DNA from: Secundilactobacillus oryzae JCM 18671
GTDB lineage: Bacteria > Bacillota > Bacilli > Lactobacillales > Lactobacillaceae
Assembly: GCF_000740055.1 (NCBI RefSeq)
Contig: NZ_BBJM01000022.1
Location: forward strand, 1-37,306
Length of the DNA stretch: 37,306 bases
Direction of reading: 5' to 3'
Shown here: in pieces, positions 1 through 6,273 of the stretch
Layout of the letters: each line of letters begins with the position of its first letter
How positions within the stretch are numbered: the stretch's first letter is position 1
Program-made: the position numbers and the translations under genes
The notes under the pieces: generated by a model
Seen by the model: only the letters and a program-made list of their open reading frames with translations
Databases searched by the model: none
Told to the model about the DNA's origin: nothing

Positions 1-26
1 AAGTGGCGTCCCTTAAAGTGATTCAT
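1..26 (-). CDS. IS6-family transposase, first 8 codons only
   Basis: The visible residues are MNHFKGRH, which is how IS6-family DDE transposases typically begin (MNHFKG followed by basic or aromatic residues). A ribosome binding site, GAGGGA, lies about 8 bases upstream on the minus strand. The gene leaves the window at base 1. Its C-terminal codons (VVDELEALLAA, stop) are seen at 37271-37306 on the same strand, which fits a circular molecule broken inside the gene. Confidence 0.75.
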
Positions 27-98
27 GCGCGCAATCCCTCGTTTCTTGGCACCCAGTATACTAAAATCAAGTCAGCGAGGAAAATTTGCACCAGAACC
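1..98 (-). mobile_element. IS6-family insertion sequence, transposase-proximal end, cut by the window edge
   Basis: Read on the minus strand, the tip at 98 starts GGTTCTGGTGCAAA, which resembles the terminal repeat of IS6-family elements (ISS1 and IS1216 start GGTTCTGTTGCAAA). About 70 bases further in, a transposase gene starts and runs off the left edge. The opposite end of the same kind of element lies at 37209-37306, where the tip GGATCTGGTGCAAA differs at one of 14 positions. An 8-bp duplication, CTAAAAAG, follows at 99-106 and also precedes the fragment at 34265. The body of the element is missing from the window. Confidence 0.82.
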
Positions 99-106
99 CT
101 AAAAAG
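99..106. repeat. 8-bp target-site duplication of the IS6 element (right copy)
   Basis: CTAAAAAG abuts the IS6 tip at 98. The identical 8-mer abuts the IS6 fragment at 34265 (34257-34264). Eight base pairs is the usual IS6-family duplication length, so these two sites were probably neighbours in the ancestral circle. Confidence 0.7.
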
Positions 107-175
107 CTATATAAGGCCATTTAAGCTGTTTTAAACAGATAGAGCATAATTATATTAAACGAGTTTTAAAATGCG
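107..175 (+). repeat. Diverged copy of the region downstream of repA
   Basis: This stretch resembles 34083-34150, just after the repA stop, base for base with scattered differences (shared blocks include CATTTAAG, GTTTTAA and TTTTAAAAT). Together with 34185-34256 it forms a second copy of the repA 3' end plus downstream sequence, now split by the IS6 element and the arginase/ABC cargo. No gene is seen between 107 and 323 apart from the relB promoter. Confidence 0.55.
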
Positions 176-262
176 CTTACGGGCACTTTAGGAACGTTGT
201 ATAAGTGCCATTGTGGAAAGGACAGTAAACTTAAATTCACAGCTTTTAAAGAAGCAGGCTAA

Positions 263-291
263 TTGAGATGGTACTCAAAGATTAGTATAAT
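263..291 (+). promoter_or_regulatory. Promoter of the relB-like gene with overlapping inverted repeat
   Basis: The -35 box TTGAGA (263-268) and the -10 box TATAAT (286-291) are separated by 17 bases. A short inverted repeat, TTGAG-6-CTCAA (263-278), covers the -35 box. RelB/DinJ antitoxins usually repress their own promoter, so this is a candidate operator; that role is inferred. Confidence 0.7.
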
Positions 292-323
292 GTGAGTAGT
301 AATAAAGGGGGGGCGAGAAAATC

Positions 324-605
324 ATGGCAGTTAAGGAAAAGAAACGCGTACAAGTCCAGATTGACAAAGAATTGGCAGATAATACCGAAGCCGTTTTAAG
401 CCAGTTAGGTCTAAACCCAACTACCGCGATCAATATGTTTTATAAGCGGATTGTTGCTAATGGTGCCTTACCTTTTAATGTGTCTTTAAGCGAAGAAGAA
501 AGAGCTAATTTACGCCTTTTAAAGGATACCAAAGAGACACCAGTAACAGAGTTCAAAGACGCTAAAGAAGTCGCTAATTGGCTCAATGATCCAGATGAGG
601 ACTAA
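324..605 (+). CDS. RelB/DinJ-family type II antitoxin (orphan)
   Basis: This 93-aa protein has the RelB/DinJ layout. An N-terminal ribbon-helix-helix segment (VQVQIDKELADNTEAVLSQL at about residues 9-28, then LNPTTAINMFYKRI) would dimerize and bind DNA. An acidic C-terminal tail would wrap the toxin. The ribosome binding site is an unusual run of seven G residues ending 11 bases before the ATG. Normally the gene is translationally coupled to a YafQ/RelE-type RNase. Here the coupled ATG overlaps the stop (TAATG), but the toxin frame closes after six codons, so the antitoxin stands alone. Family assignment is firm; current function is uncertain. Confidence 0.88.
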   Translation: MAVKEKKRVQVQIDKELADNTEAVLSQLGLNPTTAINMFYKRIVANGALPFNVSLSEEERANLRLLKDTKETPVTEFKDAKEVANWLNDPDED

Positions 606-625
606 TGGCTTATCAGATTAAATAA
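605..625 (+). pseudogene. Remnant of a YafQ/RelE-type toxin start (six codons)
   Basis: An ATG overlaps the antitoxin stop (TAATG) and encodes MAYQIK before a stop at 623-625. YafQ-like toxins commonly begin M-Y-x-I-K/R. The overlapping start and matching first residues suggest the beginning of the cognate toxin. No further toxin sequence is recognisable downstream, so the rest was probably deleted rather than only frameshifted. The fragment is too short to be certain. Confidence 0.45.
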
Positions 626-645
626 ATTAATAACTTGGAAGTGTG

Positions 646-807
646 ATGAACATGAAAGATACAATCACAATTAATGACTTTTTTGAAATTGCCAAAGAAA
701 CTGATTTAAAAGATTTACTTGATAAGTCATTACATGAGCCAGATCCAGAAAAGCGCAAAGTATATGACGCTTTATATACCTACTTTTTAGATAAAAGGCA
801 AGATTGA
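646..807 (+). pseudogene. Small acidic protein gene, 3' end displaced by the IS21 insertion
   Basis: The ORF encodes 53 residues beginning MNMKDTITINDFFEIAKETD, with GGAAG upstream of the ATG. Its stop codon (805-807) is supplied by the IS21 tip. Joining codon 53 (GAT, 802-804) to the sequence after the right-hand duplicate (5285 onward) restores ten in-frame codons, EVIKRKDFVR, and a stop. The original gene therefore encoded 63 aa. The family is not recognised; it is predicted to be a soluble, helical protein. Losing ten residues may or may not inactivate it. Confidence 0.7.
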
Positions 808-898
808 AGGCGGACATGCAAATCGTCCACCTCTGCCAAAGTTTCGTCCACTCATGCCAAGAAAAAGCCCACTTCGGACACAAAATCGTCCAGTCAAA

Positions 899-936
899 AA
901 CGCTCCTGCTGACCAGTTATTGGTCGTAGGAGCGTT
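899..936 (-). terminator. Rho-independent terminator of the IS21 operon
   Basis: The arms AACGCTCCT (899-907) and AGGAGCGTT (928-936) enclose a second stem, GACCA/TGGTC. On the minus strand the hairpin is followed by five T residues. It lies six bases beyond the stop of the last IS21 gene. Confidence 0.75.
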
Positions 937-941
937 CTTTG

Positions 942-1148
942 CTAGACTAAGCCTCGTTCTTCGCGTTCAATAAGCATCTGATTGATTCGCTTTACGCCAA
1001 TCTGCACCAGTTCATCATCAGTCGCTTGTTCTTGGGTTTCCCAAATCTCATCAACTAAGATGCTTTCCAATGCGAGATACTCTTCTTCGGTCATTGTCTG
1101 CTCCATCCAATAGTTGGCAACTTGTCGTTGGACCTCCTCATTAATCAT
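942..1148 (-). CDS. Third small ORF of the IS21 element
   Basis: A 68-aa acidic protein (MINEEVQRQVANYWMEQTMT..., ending EREERGLV) whose ATG (1146-1148) overlaps the istB stop. It has a GGAGGG ribosome binding site inside istB and the operon terminator directly after it. The overlap and the shared terminator argue for a real gene co-transcribed with istAB. Standard IS21 elements carry only istA and istB, and I do not recognise a family for this one. The protein is probably helical, with no membrane segment. An accessory or regulatory role in transposition is only a guess. Confidence 0.6.
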   Translation of the reverse strand: MINEEVQRQVANYWMEQTMTEEEYLALESILVDEIWETQEQATDDELVQIGVKRINQMLIEREERGLV

Positions 1149-1896
1149 TTTGCCCTCCGATCCCATAACGCTCACGCATTGACCGTTCACCTTCAATGAC
1201 AATCCGATAGGAGTCATGCACGATTCGATCGAGAATGGCATCCGCAATTTGGGCATTACCGAACTTGCTATGCCAGCCTTTAGGATCAAACTGTGAACAA
1301 TAGATCGTTGAAGCCGACTGAAGACGGCATTCGACCAACTCAAGTAAGAATTGTGATTGCTCCAAAGAGACATCCGTCAATAACCACTCATCTATGATAA
1401 GCAAGTCGACCTTACGATAACGCTCAAGCAATTTTTGGAAGTCACCATTTGCCTCATGCTTGGCAATTAACAGATCATCCAGCAGTTCCGGCAGTCGAAC
1501 ATATTTGACCTTGTGGAACTGACGGCAGGCCTCGATTCCAAGTGCTGTAGCTAGCCAAGTCTTCCCATTCCCTGATGCTCCCATAATGATGAGATTGTGA
1601 TGTTGTTTGATATACGTGCCTGTCGCTAGTTCGGAGATCAAATGTCGATCAAGATGCCGATCAGGTAAATAATCAATATTTCCAATTGATGGCGCCACTG
1701 TTGAGAAATCTGCTTGTTTGATCAATCGTTCTAGCTTATTTGTCTGCCTTGATGCATACGCATTTGCCACAATCAACTTAAAGCGTTCCTCAAAGTTCAT
1801 ACCTTGACAGTTCTCGCTTGTGTTTTGAGCGTTTACTGCCTCAACCATTGAACTCAAGCGCATCTCATATAACATTCTAGTTGTTTCTTGATCCAT
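1141..1896 (-). CDS. istB: IS21-family transposition helper ATPase IstB
   Basis: IstB is a DnaA-like AAA+ ATPase that selects the target and activates IstA. The start chosen is the ATG at 1894-1896 (MDQETTRMLYEM), which has a strong GGGAGGG site upstream and gives 251 aa, the usual size. Walker A is GASGNGKT (around residue 107) and Walker B is LLIIDEWLL (around residue 162). The gene overlaps the end of istA by 20 bases, the normal coupled arrangement. It is intact, but the nested IS110 probably reduces expression of the whole operon. Confidence 0.92.
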   Translation of the reverse strand: MDQETTRMLYEMRLSSMVEAVNAQNTSENCQGMNFEERFKLIVANAYASRQTNKLERLIKQADFSTVAPSIGNIDYLPDRHLDRHLISELATGTYIKQHHNLIIMGASGNGKTWLATALGIEACRQFHKVKYVRLPELLDDLLIAKHEANGDFQKLLERYRKVDLLIIDEWLLTDVSLEQSQFLLELVECRLQSASTIYCSQFDPKGWHSKFGNAQIADAILDRIVHDSYRIVIEGERSMRERYGIGGQND

Positions 1897-3448
1897 CTGT
1901 GGCCCTCCCAAAATAGTCGGCTCCCCGAGTGAAGCCATAGTCGTCATGCATATCTGCCTCAAGTTTTGGCTCTGATTTAGCGATGCTGTTGATAAGCATT
2001 CGCTCGATTACGCGCACTGTTGGAGCGCTGGCGATGCGCATCACATCTTCACACGCTTGCTCTAACTCATCGCTACCATATTTCTGAGCGAGCTTTTCTA
2101 ACCGCAATGTTGCGTTGAGTGCTTGACGTTCTGCGCGTGAAGACTTCAAGAGATATTCGACAACGGCTTGCGTACTAGTGCCCACTGTTTCCGCCCACGT
2201 TCGGCTACTCTCGACTGTATGCGTGAGAAATAGGCGATGCCCATCGGGCATATGATCTGGTAAAGTTGAGAATTGCCCCACAGAGCCTGTTAATCGTGCA
2301 TGTGTCGCCAGCCGAGAGTCCTTGTAGTAGATCTCAACGAGTTTATCAGTCAGGCGAACGTCAACTTGATTGCTGATGTATTGGAAAGGTACAGAATAGA
2401 ACATCTGATTTACAGTAATGTGGTAATCTGGTTGTACGATGGTGGTCTGCCAGGATGCCATCTCAAACGGTATATTCGGGAGTGCATGTAAGGCGAAGCG
2501 TTCTTCCGTTTCAAAACCCTCTTCTCGATTCTTACACTGTTTATGCTTTTTCGTATAAGGCCGTCGGTTAAACTCTGCCAGTTTAATACCGACGGCTTTG
2601 TTCAATTCTTCAAGTGTAAAGAATGTCTCGTTGCGTAGCGCCGCGATTACCCAAGTCGAAAGTGTGCCCACGCTGCCTTCTACAGTCGGCTTATCTTTCG
2701 GTGTCCGCACGCGCGCAGGCATCACAACCGTACCGTAATGTTCTGCTAGATCACGATACATCGGATTGAGTACCACTTGGTGCTTCTTATGCTTGGTAAC
2801 GCCAACCTTCAAATTGTCTGACACCAATACTTCCGTAACGCCGCCAAAATAGTTGTACGCGTGAACGTGACATTGAAGCCAATCTGGCATTGTCATACTC
2901 AAGGTAGCTTCACAATATGAGTATTGACTGCTAGGAAGCACCGCCAAGAAAAGATATGCGGTAACTGCCTCACCTGTATCACGGTCCTGTAAATGCAACG
3001 TCGATCCTGCCCAATCCACCTCCATCAGTTCACCAGGCTTGCGTCTGATTCGCATGGTGGCTTTGAATTGCTGAGCGAATTCTGTGTAGCTTCGACAAAA
3101 GGTACGATAGCTGTAGGGAACCGCATCATTCTGCCGACATTGTTGCTCGTACTCGTAGTAAAGCAGAGACAATGTGACGTTGGGCTTGGCAAGTTCTTTA
3201 TGAACGTAGTCAAAGTCAGGCAACTGCCGCCCCTTTGACTCTGGCTTCTGTTCTGGAAACAAAAGGTGGCCCAAATACTCATCGGTGGCGGCCGGCTCGA
3301 TTGGTAGGCGCAACTCACGGGATTTTGCCCGTTTGATCACCTCCCGAATCTTATCCCTTGAATTCCCGGTAATCGCCGCAATATCGCGTTGGCTCTTACC
3401 TTGGTCATGCAGCTCAAGGATGCTGCGATAGTGTATTGCCATACACAA
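1877..3448 (-). CDS. istA: IS21-family transposase IstA
   Basis: The DDE integrase IstA begins with a helix-turn-helix (SILELHDQGKSQRDIAAITG) and has a catalytic core with D145 (EVDWAG), D211 (VSDN) and E257 (PTVEG). The family is clear and the C-terminus is complete. The start is TTG at 3446-3448 or ATG at 3440-3442. With the nested IS110 removed, AGGAGG (complement of 5105-5110) would sit about 10 bases before the TTG and 16 before the ATG, so the TTG fits better. As it stands the ribosome binding site is about 1.65 kb away and nothing replaces it, so IstA is probably poorly translated. Confidence 0.9.
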   Translation of the reverse strand: MCMAIHYRSILELHDQGKSQRDIAAITGNSRDKIREVIKRAKSRELRLPIEPAATDEYLGHLLFPEQKPESKGRQLPDFDYVHKELAKPNVTLSLLYYEYEQQCRQNDAVPYSYRTFCRSYTEFAQQFKATMRIRRKPGELMEVDWAGSTLHLQDRDTGEAVTAYLFLAVLPSSQYSYCEATLSMTMPDWLQCHVHAYNYFGGVTEVLVSDNLKVGVTKHKKHQVVLNPMYRDLAEHYGTVVMPARVRTPKDKPTVEGSVGTLSTWVIAALRNETFFTLEELNKAVGIKLAEFNRRPYTKKHKQCKNREEGFETEERFALHALPNIPFEMASWQTTIVQPDYHITVNQMFYSVPFQYISNQVDVRLTDKLVEIYYKDSRLATHARLTGSVGQFSTLPDHMPDGHRLFLTHTVESSRTWAETVGTSTQAVVEYLLKSSRAERQALNATLRLEKLAQKYGSDELEQACEDVMRIASAPTVRVIERMLINSIAKSEPKLEADMHDDYGFTRGADYFGRATDGSRNN

Positions 3449-3464
3449 ACAGACTAAGCTTAAT

Positions 3465-3661
3465 GGCGAAGATTGATTCGACGGAATCTTTCTTCGCCAC
3501 TTTTGTTTTCTGTTAAAGTGGTGGTGAAGTTAACATGCCGCGTGGTTTTTGACGCTTGACGTCGCAACACAAAATGGCAACTTCACTGTACCATCAGAAA
3601 CTCTGTTCATAGTCTGTTGGCCTTCGAGGTCGGGTATTGAAAATTAGATTATTGATGGTAC
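3465..3661 (+). ncRNA. Putative IS110 bridge RNA
   Basis: Three stem-loops follow one another. The 5' hairpin has 15-nt arms (3465-3479, 3484-3498) with two mismatches and the loop GACG. A second stem, GTGAAGTT (3524-3531)/AACTTCAC (3579-3586), closes a 47-nt loop. A third stem, GTACCATC (3588-3595)/GATGGTAC (3654-3661), closes a 58-nt loop. A 5' stem-loop followed by a target-binding and a donor-binding loop is the published plan of IS110-group bridge RNAs, which are encoded upstream of the transposase. Loop 1 holds GGTTTTT (complementary to 5100-5106) and ACACAAA (identical to 3443-3449), one match to each flank of the insertion. Loop 2 holds TAGTCT, complementary to the left tip 3451-3456. 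Ends and transcription are inferred. Confidence 0.6.
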
Positions 3662-3686
3662 TTTACGCAATAAAAAACCATAAAGG

Positions 3687-4901
3687 ATGGTGTTTAGATT
3701 GACTGTAGTATTTGGTATCGATGTAAGCAAAGACACCTCGGCGATTGCCGAGAACGTTGACCGGGTGCTCGTTTGGCAAAGTAAGATCAACAATAATTGG
3801 TTTGGGTTTCAAGAGCTGCTCAAACGACTTCAAGAATACTCTGAACCACAGATTGTCTTTGAAGCTACGGGCGTTTATTCTAAGCGGCTCAGTCGCTTTT
3901 TAGAAGAGAACGGCTATCGTTATACGATGCTTAACCCGCTGGCCGCAAAGAAGCAATTGGATGGATTACGCACTCGCAAGACTGACAAGAACGATGCCGT
4001 GAATTTAGCGGACACGCAGTTTATCTTCGAGCGTCGACTGACCTACTACCAAAAGCCAGTTTATCGCGATCTGATGGACCTCAGTCGCTTCTATGAACAG
4101 ATCAACTCAGATCTTGTGACCGAGAAGAATCGCCTGCACAAGAGCCTTCAGATGACCTTTCCGGAGCTTGAAGGGATTCTCGACAAGCCATCTGGGAAAC
4201 TTTACTGGCATATTGTAGCAACGATGCCTCACCCCGATTTGCTTAACAACATGACCGTAGAAGAGCTCGCAACCCAACTGAAAGAAAGCGGTGCCCACAT
4301 TTCGGTGACGAGGGCCACAATCATCGCCAAGAAGCTGTTCACATTGGGACAGGCTTCGTTTCCAGGCAGCGTCGTTGAAGCGCCAGATGTCGATGAAACT
4401 CGCTATCATAGCGAACAAGTTGCACGCTTGGATACGAAGAAGACCGAAATCATCGCCAAGATGGTTAAGTTAGCCAAACCACTTCCAGAGTTTGAAGTGC
4501 TTATGAGTATTCCAGGCTTTGCCGAGAAGACTGTGGTACGCCTCATTGGTGAGTTGGGTGATATTCGCCGCTTTGGCAGTAGCAACAAGTTGAATGCCTT
4601 TGTCGGGATCGACCTGCGTCACTATGAATCCGGCAACTTCATCGCCACTGATCACATCAGTAAGCGTGGCGACCATATAGCACGTGCGATCCTATTTCGC
4701 GCAATTGCCAACATTGTTAGTGCTGGTCGTTATCAGCCAAGTCGAGTCAACGACTATTATCGCGAACATAAAAAGAAACTTCCTAAGGTCAACGGCAAAG
4801 CCGTGGGCACAAAGAAAGTTACCGTCGCTGCAATGGGTCGCCTACTACGTACGATTTACCACCTAGTGACAAACAACGAGATGTTCAAATACGACGTCTA
4901 G
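3687..4901 (+). CDS. IS110-family transposase (RuvC-like DEDD recombinase)
   Basis: This 404-aa protein has the two IS110 domains. The N-terminal RuvC-like DEDD domain shows GIDVSKDTS (D12), IVFEATG (E59) and RKTDKNDA (D100/D103). The C-terminal Tnp domain shows SIPGFAEKTVVRLIGELGDIRRF and LNAFVGIDLRHYESG, the segment expected to hold the catalytic serine. A coiled linker lies between them. The listed ATG overlaps the purine-rich AAAGGATGGTG. A TTG at 3699 (MTVVFGIDVSKD) has better spacing and may be the real start. The gene is intact, and base composition matches the surrounding IS21 more than the plasmid backbone. Recombination would be guided by the upstream RNA. Confidence 0.92.
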   Translation: MVFRLTVVFGIDVSKDTSAIAENVDRVLVWQSKINNNWFGFQELLKRLQEYSEPQIVFEATGVYSKRLSRFLEENGYRYTMLNPLAAKKQLDGLRTRKTDKNDAVNLADTQFIFERRLTYYQKPVYRDLMDLSRFYEQINSDLVTEKNRLHKSLQMTFPELEGILDKPSGKLYWHIVATMPHPDLLNNMTVEELATQLKESGAHISVTRATIIAKKLFTLGQASFPGSVVEAPDVDETRYHSEQVARLDTKKTEIIAKMVKLAKPLPEFEVLMSIPGFAEKTVVRLIGELGDIRRFGSSNKLNAFVGIDLRHYESGNFIATDHISKRGDHIARAILFRAIANIVSAGRYQPSRVNDYYREHKKKLPKVNGKAVGTKKVTVAAMGRLLRTIYHLVTNNEMFKYDV

Positions 4902-5098
4902 CGCCAAAGCATCCCGTTACGTGAATAGTGTAATCCTCTGAGTAAAAAAATGGAATAACTCATAGGCTTATTTGAATTACCCCGAATCCCCAAAGTATGA
5001 ATCATCTTGCAGGATGGAACCAATATCTGAGCCTTCTGTGGAAATATAAGGGCAAAGAAAATACCGTTAAATCAAGATTAGTACTTGACTAACGGTAG

Positions 5099-5278
5099 AA
5101 AAAACCTCCTGCATTATTTGTACGCGCTTACTAGCACGTGACCAAAGTATACAAGAGGTATTGATAAGATAATAGAACCGGATTTGGTACTACTGGACGA
5201 TTTATGGCCCGTGTGGACGATTCAGTGGCAGAAGTGGACGAAAACTTGGCAAAAGGTGGACGATGGCGTGGCCGTCAT
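5099..5278 (-). promoter_or_regulatory. IS21 left end with terminal repeats and the stranded istA leader
   Basis: On the minus strand this holds the outer IS21 repeats (about 5195-5278), a possible -10 box TATACT near 5143-5148, and a strong AGGAGG (complement of 5105-5110). These are the expected leader parts of istA, now separated from istA by the IS110 insertion. Transcription from here would run into the IS110 element antisense to its transposase. Confidence 0.6.
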
Positions 5279-5317
5279 CAAGATGAGGTTATTAAGCGAA
5301 AGGACTTTGTCCGTTGA
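5279..5317 (+). pseudogene. 3' end of the IS21-interrupted small gene
   Basis: CAAGAT (5279-5284) is the right-hand copy of the 6-bp IS21 target duplication. It continues the frame of the ORF at 646: QD, then EVIKRKDFVR, then TGA at 5315-5317. See the 5' part at 646-807. Confidence 0.7.
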
Positions 5318-5324
5318 TAGATAA

Positions 5325-5642
5325 ACCCCAATATATAATTGTTACGGTGTTCCAGTAGAAACGATCAAGAAACGTTATCAGCAATCCAAACATAATTTGC
5401 CATTAGTGGCCTTTAAATCTGATAAGGTCATGATCTATGATAATAGCGAAAAGTTTACCTCTGTTTATGCAAGAGAGAAGGGAGAAGTTTTTAAGAACGA
5501 TTTGAGGCATTCTCCTTGGATAAACCAAAATATTACTTATCCAGAAAAGGTGCAAAAGCAGTTACAAAATTTTGCAGATCAAAACCCAGAAGTAAAGCCA
5601 AAAAACAATCCTGAAAATAAAAACGATCGGCCTAGTTATTAG
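5325..5642 (+). pseudogene. C-terminal fragment of a larger plasmid protein
   Basis: A frame open from 5325 (TPIYNCYGVPVETIKKRYQQ...) has no ATG and no ribosome binding site near its beginning and is preceded by a stop at 5322-5324, so it is the 3' remnant of a longer gene. Its tail, VQKQLQNFADQNPEVKP, resembles the end of the ArdC-like protein at 22647 (KQLQAFAEQNPGIKQPDPES). It may therefore derive from an LtrC/ArdC-type plasmid protein. A shorter product from the TTG at 5397 (81 aa) cannot be excluded. Confidence 0.55.
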
Positions 5643-5654
5643 GTTGATCGTTTT
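5620..5654. terminator. Bidirectional terminator
   Basis: The arms AAAACGATC (5620-5628) and GATCGTTTT (5646-5654) have an inner CCTA/TAGG stem. Six T residues follow on the plus strand and five on the minus strand. It separates the remnant before it from the convergent minus-strand mobilization genes. Confidence 0.75.
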
Positions 5655-5910
5655 TTAATTTATCCGGTTTATGGGCGTTAACATAGTCAGCAAATGTTTT
5701 TAAAAGTTCTTCGGTTTGTTCGACCGAGAGGTTATCAGCTTGAAAGTACTTTTCTAATAAAGCCCCTTTTTGAATTAATCGGCGAGAACGGGCTTTGCGG
5801 GCTTGCCGATTTTCATAGTATTTAGATTGCCGTAATTTAAAATCTTCTCGCTCAATTTTTTGTTTTAAACGCGCTTGTTGCTCAACTAATTTTTCATATT
5901 GATTAGACAT
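5632..5910 (-). CDS. Small basic protein of the mobilization region
   Basis: A 92-aa, highly charged protein (MSNQYEKLVEQQARLKQKIERE..., then RQARKARSRRLIQKGALLEKYF). It is predicted to be a coiled coil followed by a basic patch, with no membrane segment. The start at 5908-5910 is preferred over the upstream ATG at 5928, although neither has a strong ribosome binding site. It is the second gene of a two-gene minus-strand operon facing away from oriT and the relaxase. That place is typical of small relaxosome accessory proteins in MobQ plasmids. A role in relaxosome assembly is inferred from position only. Confidence 0.65.
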   Translation of the reverse strand: MSNQYEKLVEQQARLKQKIEREDFKLRQSKYYENRQARKARSRRLIQKGALLEKYFQADNLSVEQTEELLKTFADYVNAHKPDKLKNDQPNN

Positions 5911-5932
5911 GGAATTTCCCCATCTCATATGG

Positions 5933-6142
5933 CTAATGATCTACGGACTTTACCTTTAAAAATTCAGAAAATTGCTTGGCTAAAAGCTTAATCTGATCGT
6001 TAGACAAATCAGCATAATCTAAATTAGATTGACTGATGATTTGTTTACCTAGACGTTGTTCAATCTTATTTTTTTCGTCCTTAATTTTTTGATTAAGGGC
6101 TTTTAATTTAGCTTCTTGTTTTTCTAAGTTACTTTGAGACAT
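5933..6142 (-). CDS. Small coiled-coil protein next to oriT
   Basis: A 69-aa protein (MSQSNLEKQEAKLKALNQKIKD...) with a long N-terminal coiled coil and a C-terminal helical part (LSNDQIKLLAKQFSEFLKV). The ATG at 6140-6142 is chosen because GGAGGG lies 7 bases upstream, and the promoter at 6180-6208 would overlap any earlier start. Its shape resembles the next gene (coiled coil plus a short helical end), so the two may be partners. A MobC-like or relaxosome function is suggested by its place beside oriT, not by a motif. Confidence 0.68.
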   Translation of the reverse strand: MSQSNLEKQEAKLKALNQKIKDEKNKIEQRLGKQIISQSNLDYADLSNDQIKLLAKQFSEFLKVKSVDH

Positions 6143-6179
6143 AACGATCCCTCCAATCATATTAGAAATAATCACCGAC

Positions 6180-6208
6180 ACTATATCATAAGGGAAACGT
6201 TAAGTCAA
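6180..6208 (-). promoter_or_regulatory. Promoter of the two small mobilization genes
   Basis: On the minus strand TTGACT (complement of 6203-6208) and TATAGT (complement of 6180-6185) are separated by exactly 17 bases. It reads into the gene at 6142 and diverges from the relaxase promoter, with oriT in between. Confidence 0.78.
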
Positions 6209-6273
6209 AGTATAAAAGTTGAAATAGCGAAGCGGAAGGCATACACTAAGTTAAAGTTAAGAGAATCAGCAGA

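Larger units (their letters stand above)
3451..5098 (+). mobile_element. IS110-family element nested in the IS21 leader
   Basis: An IS110 transposase gene is preceded by a structured leader and followed by about 190 bases without a gene. The flanks belong to the IS21 element: the istA start lies at 3440-3448 and its ribosome binding site at 5105-5110. Both junctions carry the dinucleotide AG (3451-3452, 5097-5098; CT on the other strand), matching the CT core described for IS110-type recombination without a target duplication. The 3' non-coding part has an inverted repeat, ACCGTTA/TAACGGT (5063-5096), at its very end. The boundaries are inferred from the disruption of IS21 and could be off by a few bases. 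Confidence 0.75.
805..5278 (-). mobile_element. IS21-family element carrying a nested IS110 element
   Basis: istA and istB lie on the minus strand, with a third small ORF after them. Both ends carry several 18-22 bp modules of the form TCGTCCAC-N-TGCCAA (822-839, 843-860 and near 884 on one side; inverted copies at about 5195-5265 on the other), the multiple terminal repeats typical of IS21. A 6-bp duplication, CAAGAT, flanks the element (799-804, 5279-5284). Excising the element restores an in-frame host gene, which confirms the boundaries. Without the IS110 insert (about 1.65 kb) the element is about 2.8 kb, longer than the usual 2.0-2.5 kb. Confidence 0.87.

Noticed and set aside
107-175. 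Second oriT, because of ATGCGCTTACGGGCAC nearby
   Set aside because: The bases around 170-185 only loosely resemble the nick core (GTAAGCGCAT against TAAGTGCGCA), and there is no relaxase gene or palindrome beside them.
671-883. Minus-strand 70-aa ORF
   Set aside because: It is a shadow of the interrupted small gene and the IS21 terminal repeats, with no ribosome binding site.
942-1373. 143-aa version of the third IS21 ORF
   Set aside because: Residues before MINEEV are istB sequence in another frame; the ATG at 1148 fits the operon overlap.
5063-5096. Terminator at the right end of IS110
   Set aside because: The stem ACCGTTA/TAACGGT is real but lacks a T-run in the transposase direction. 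It is more likely part of the element's end recognised in recombination.
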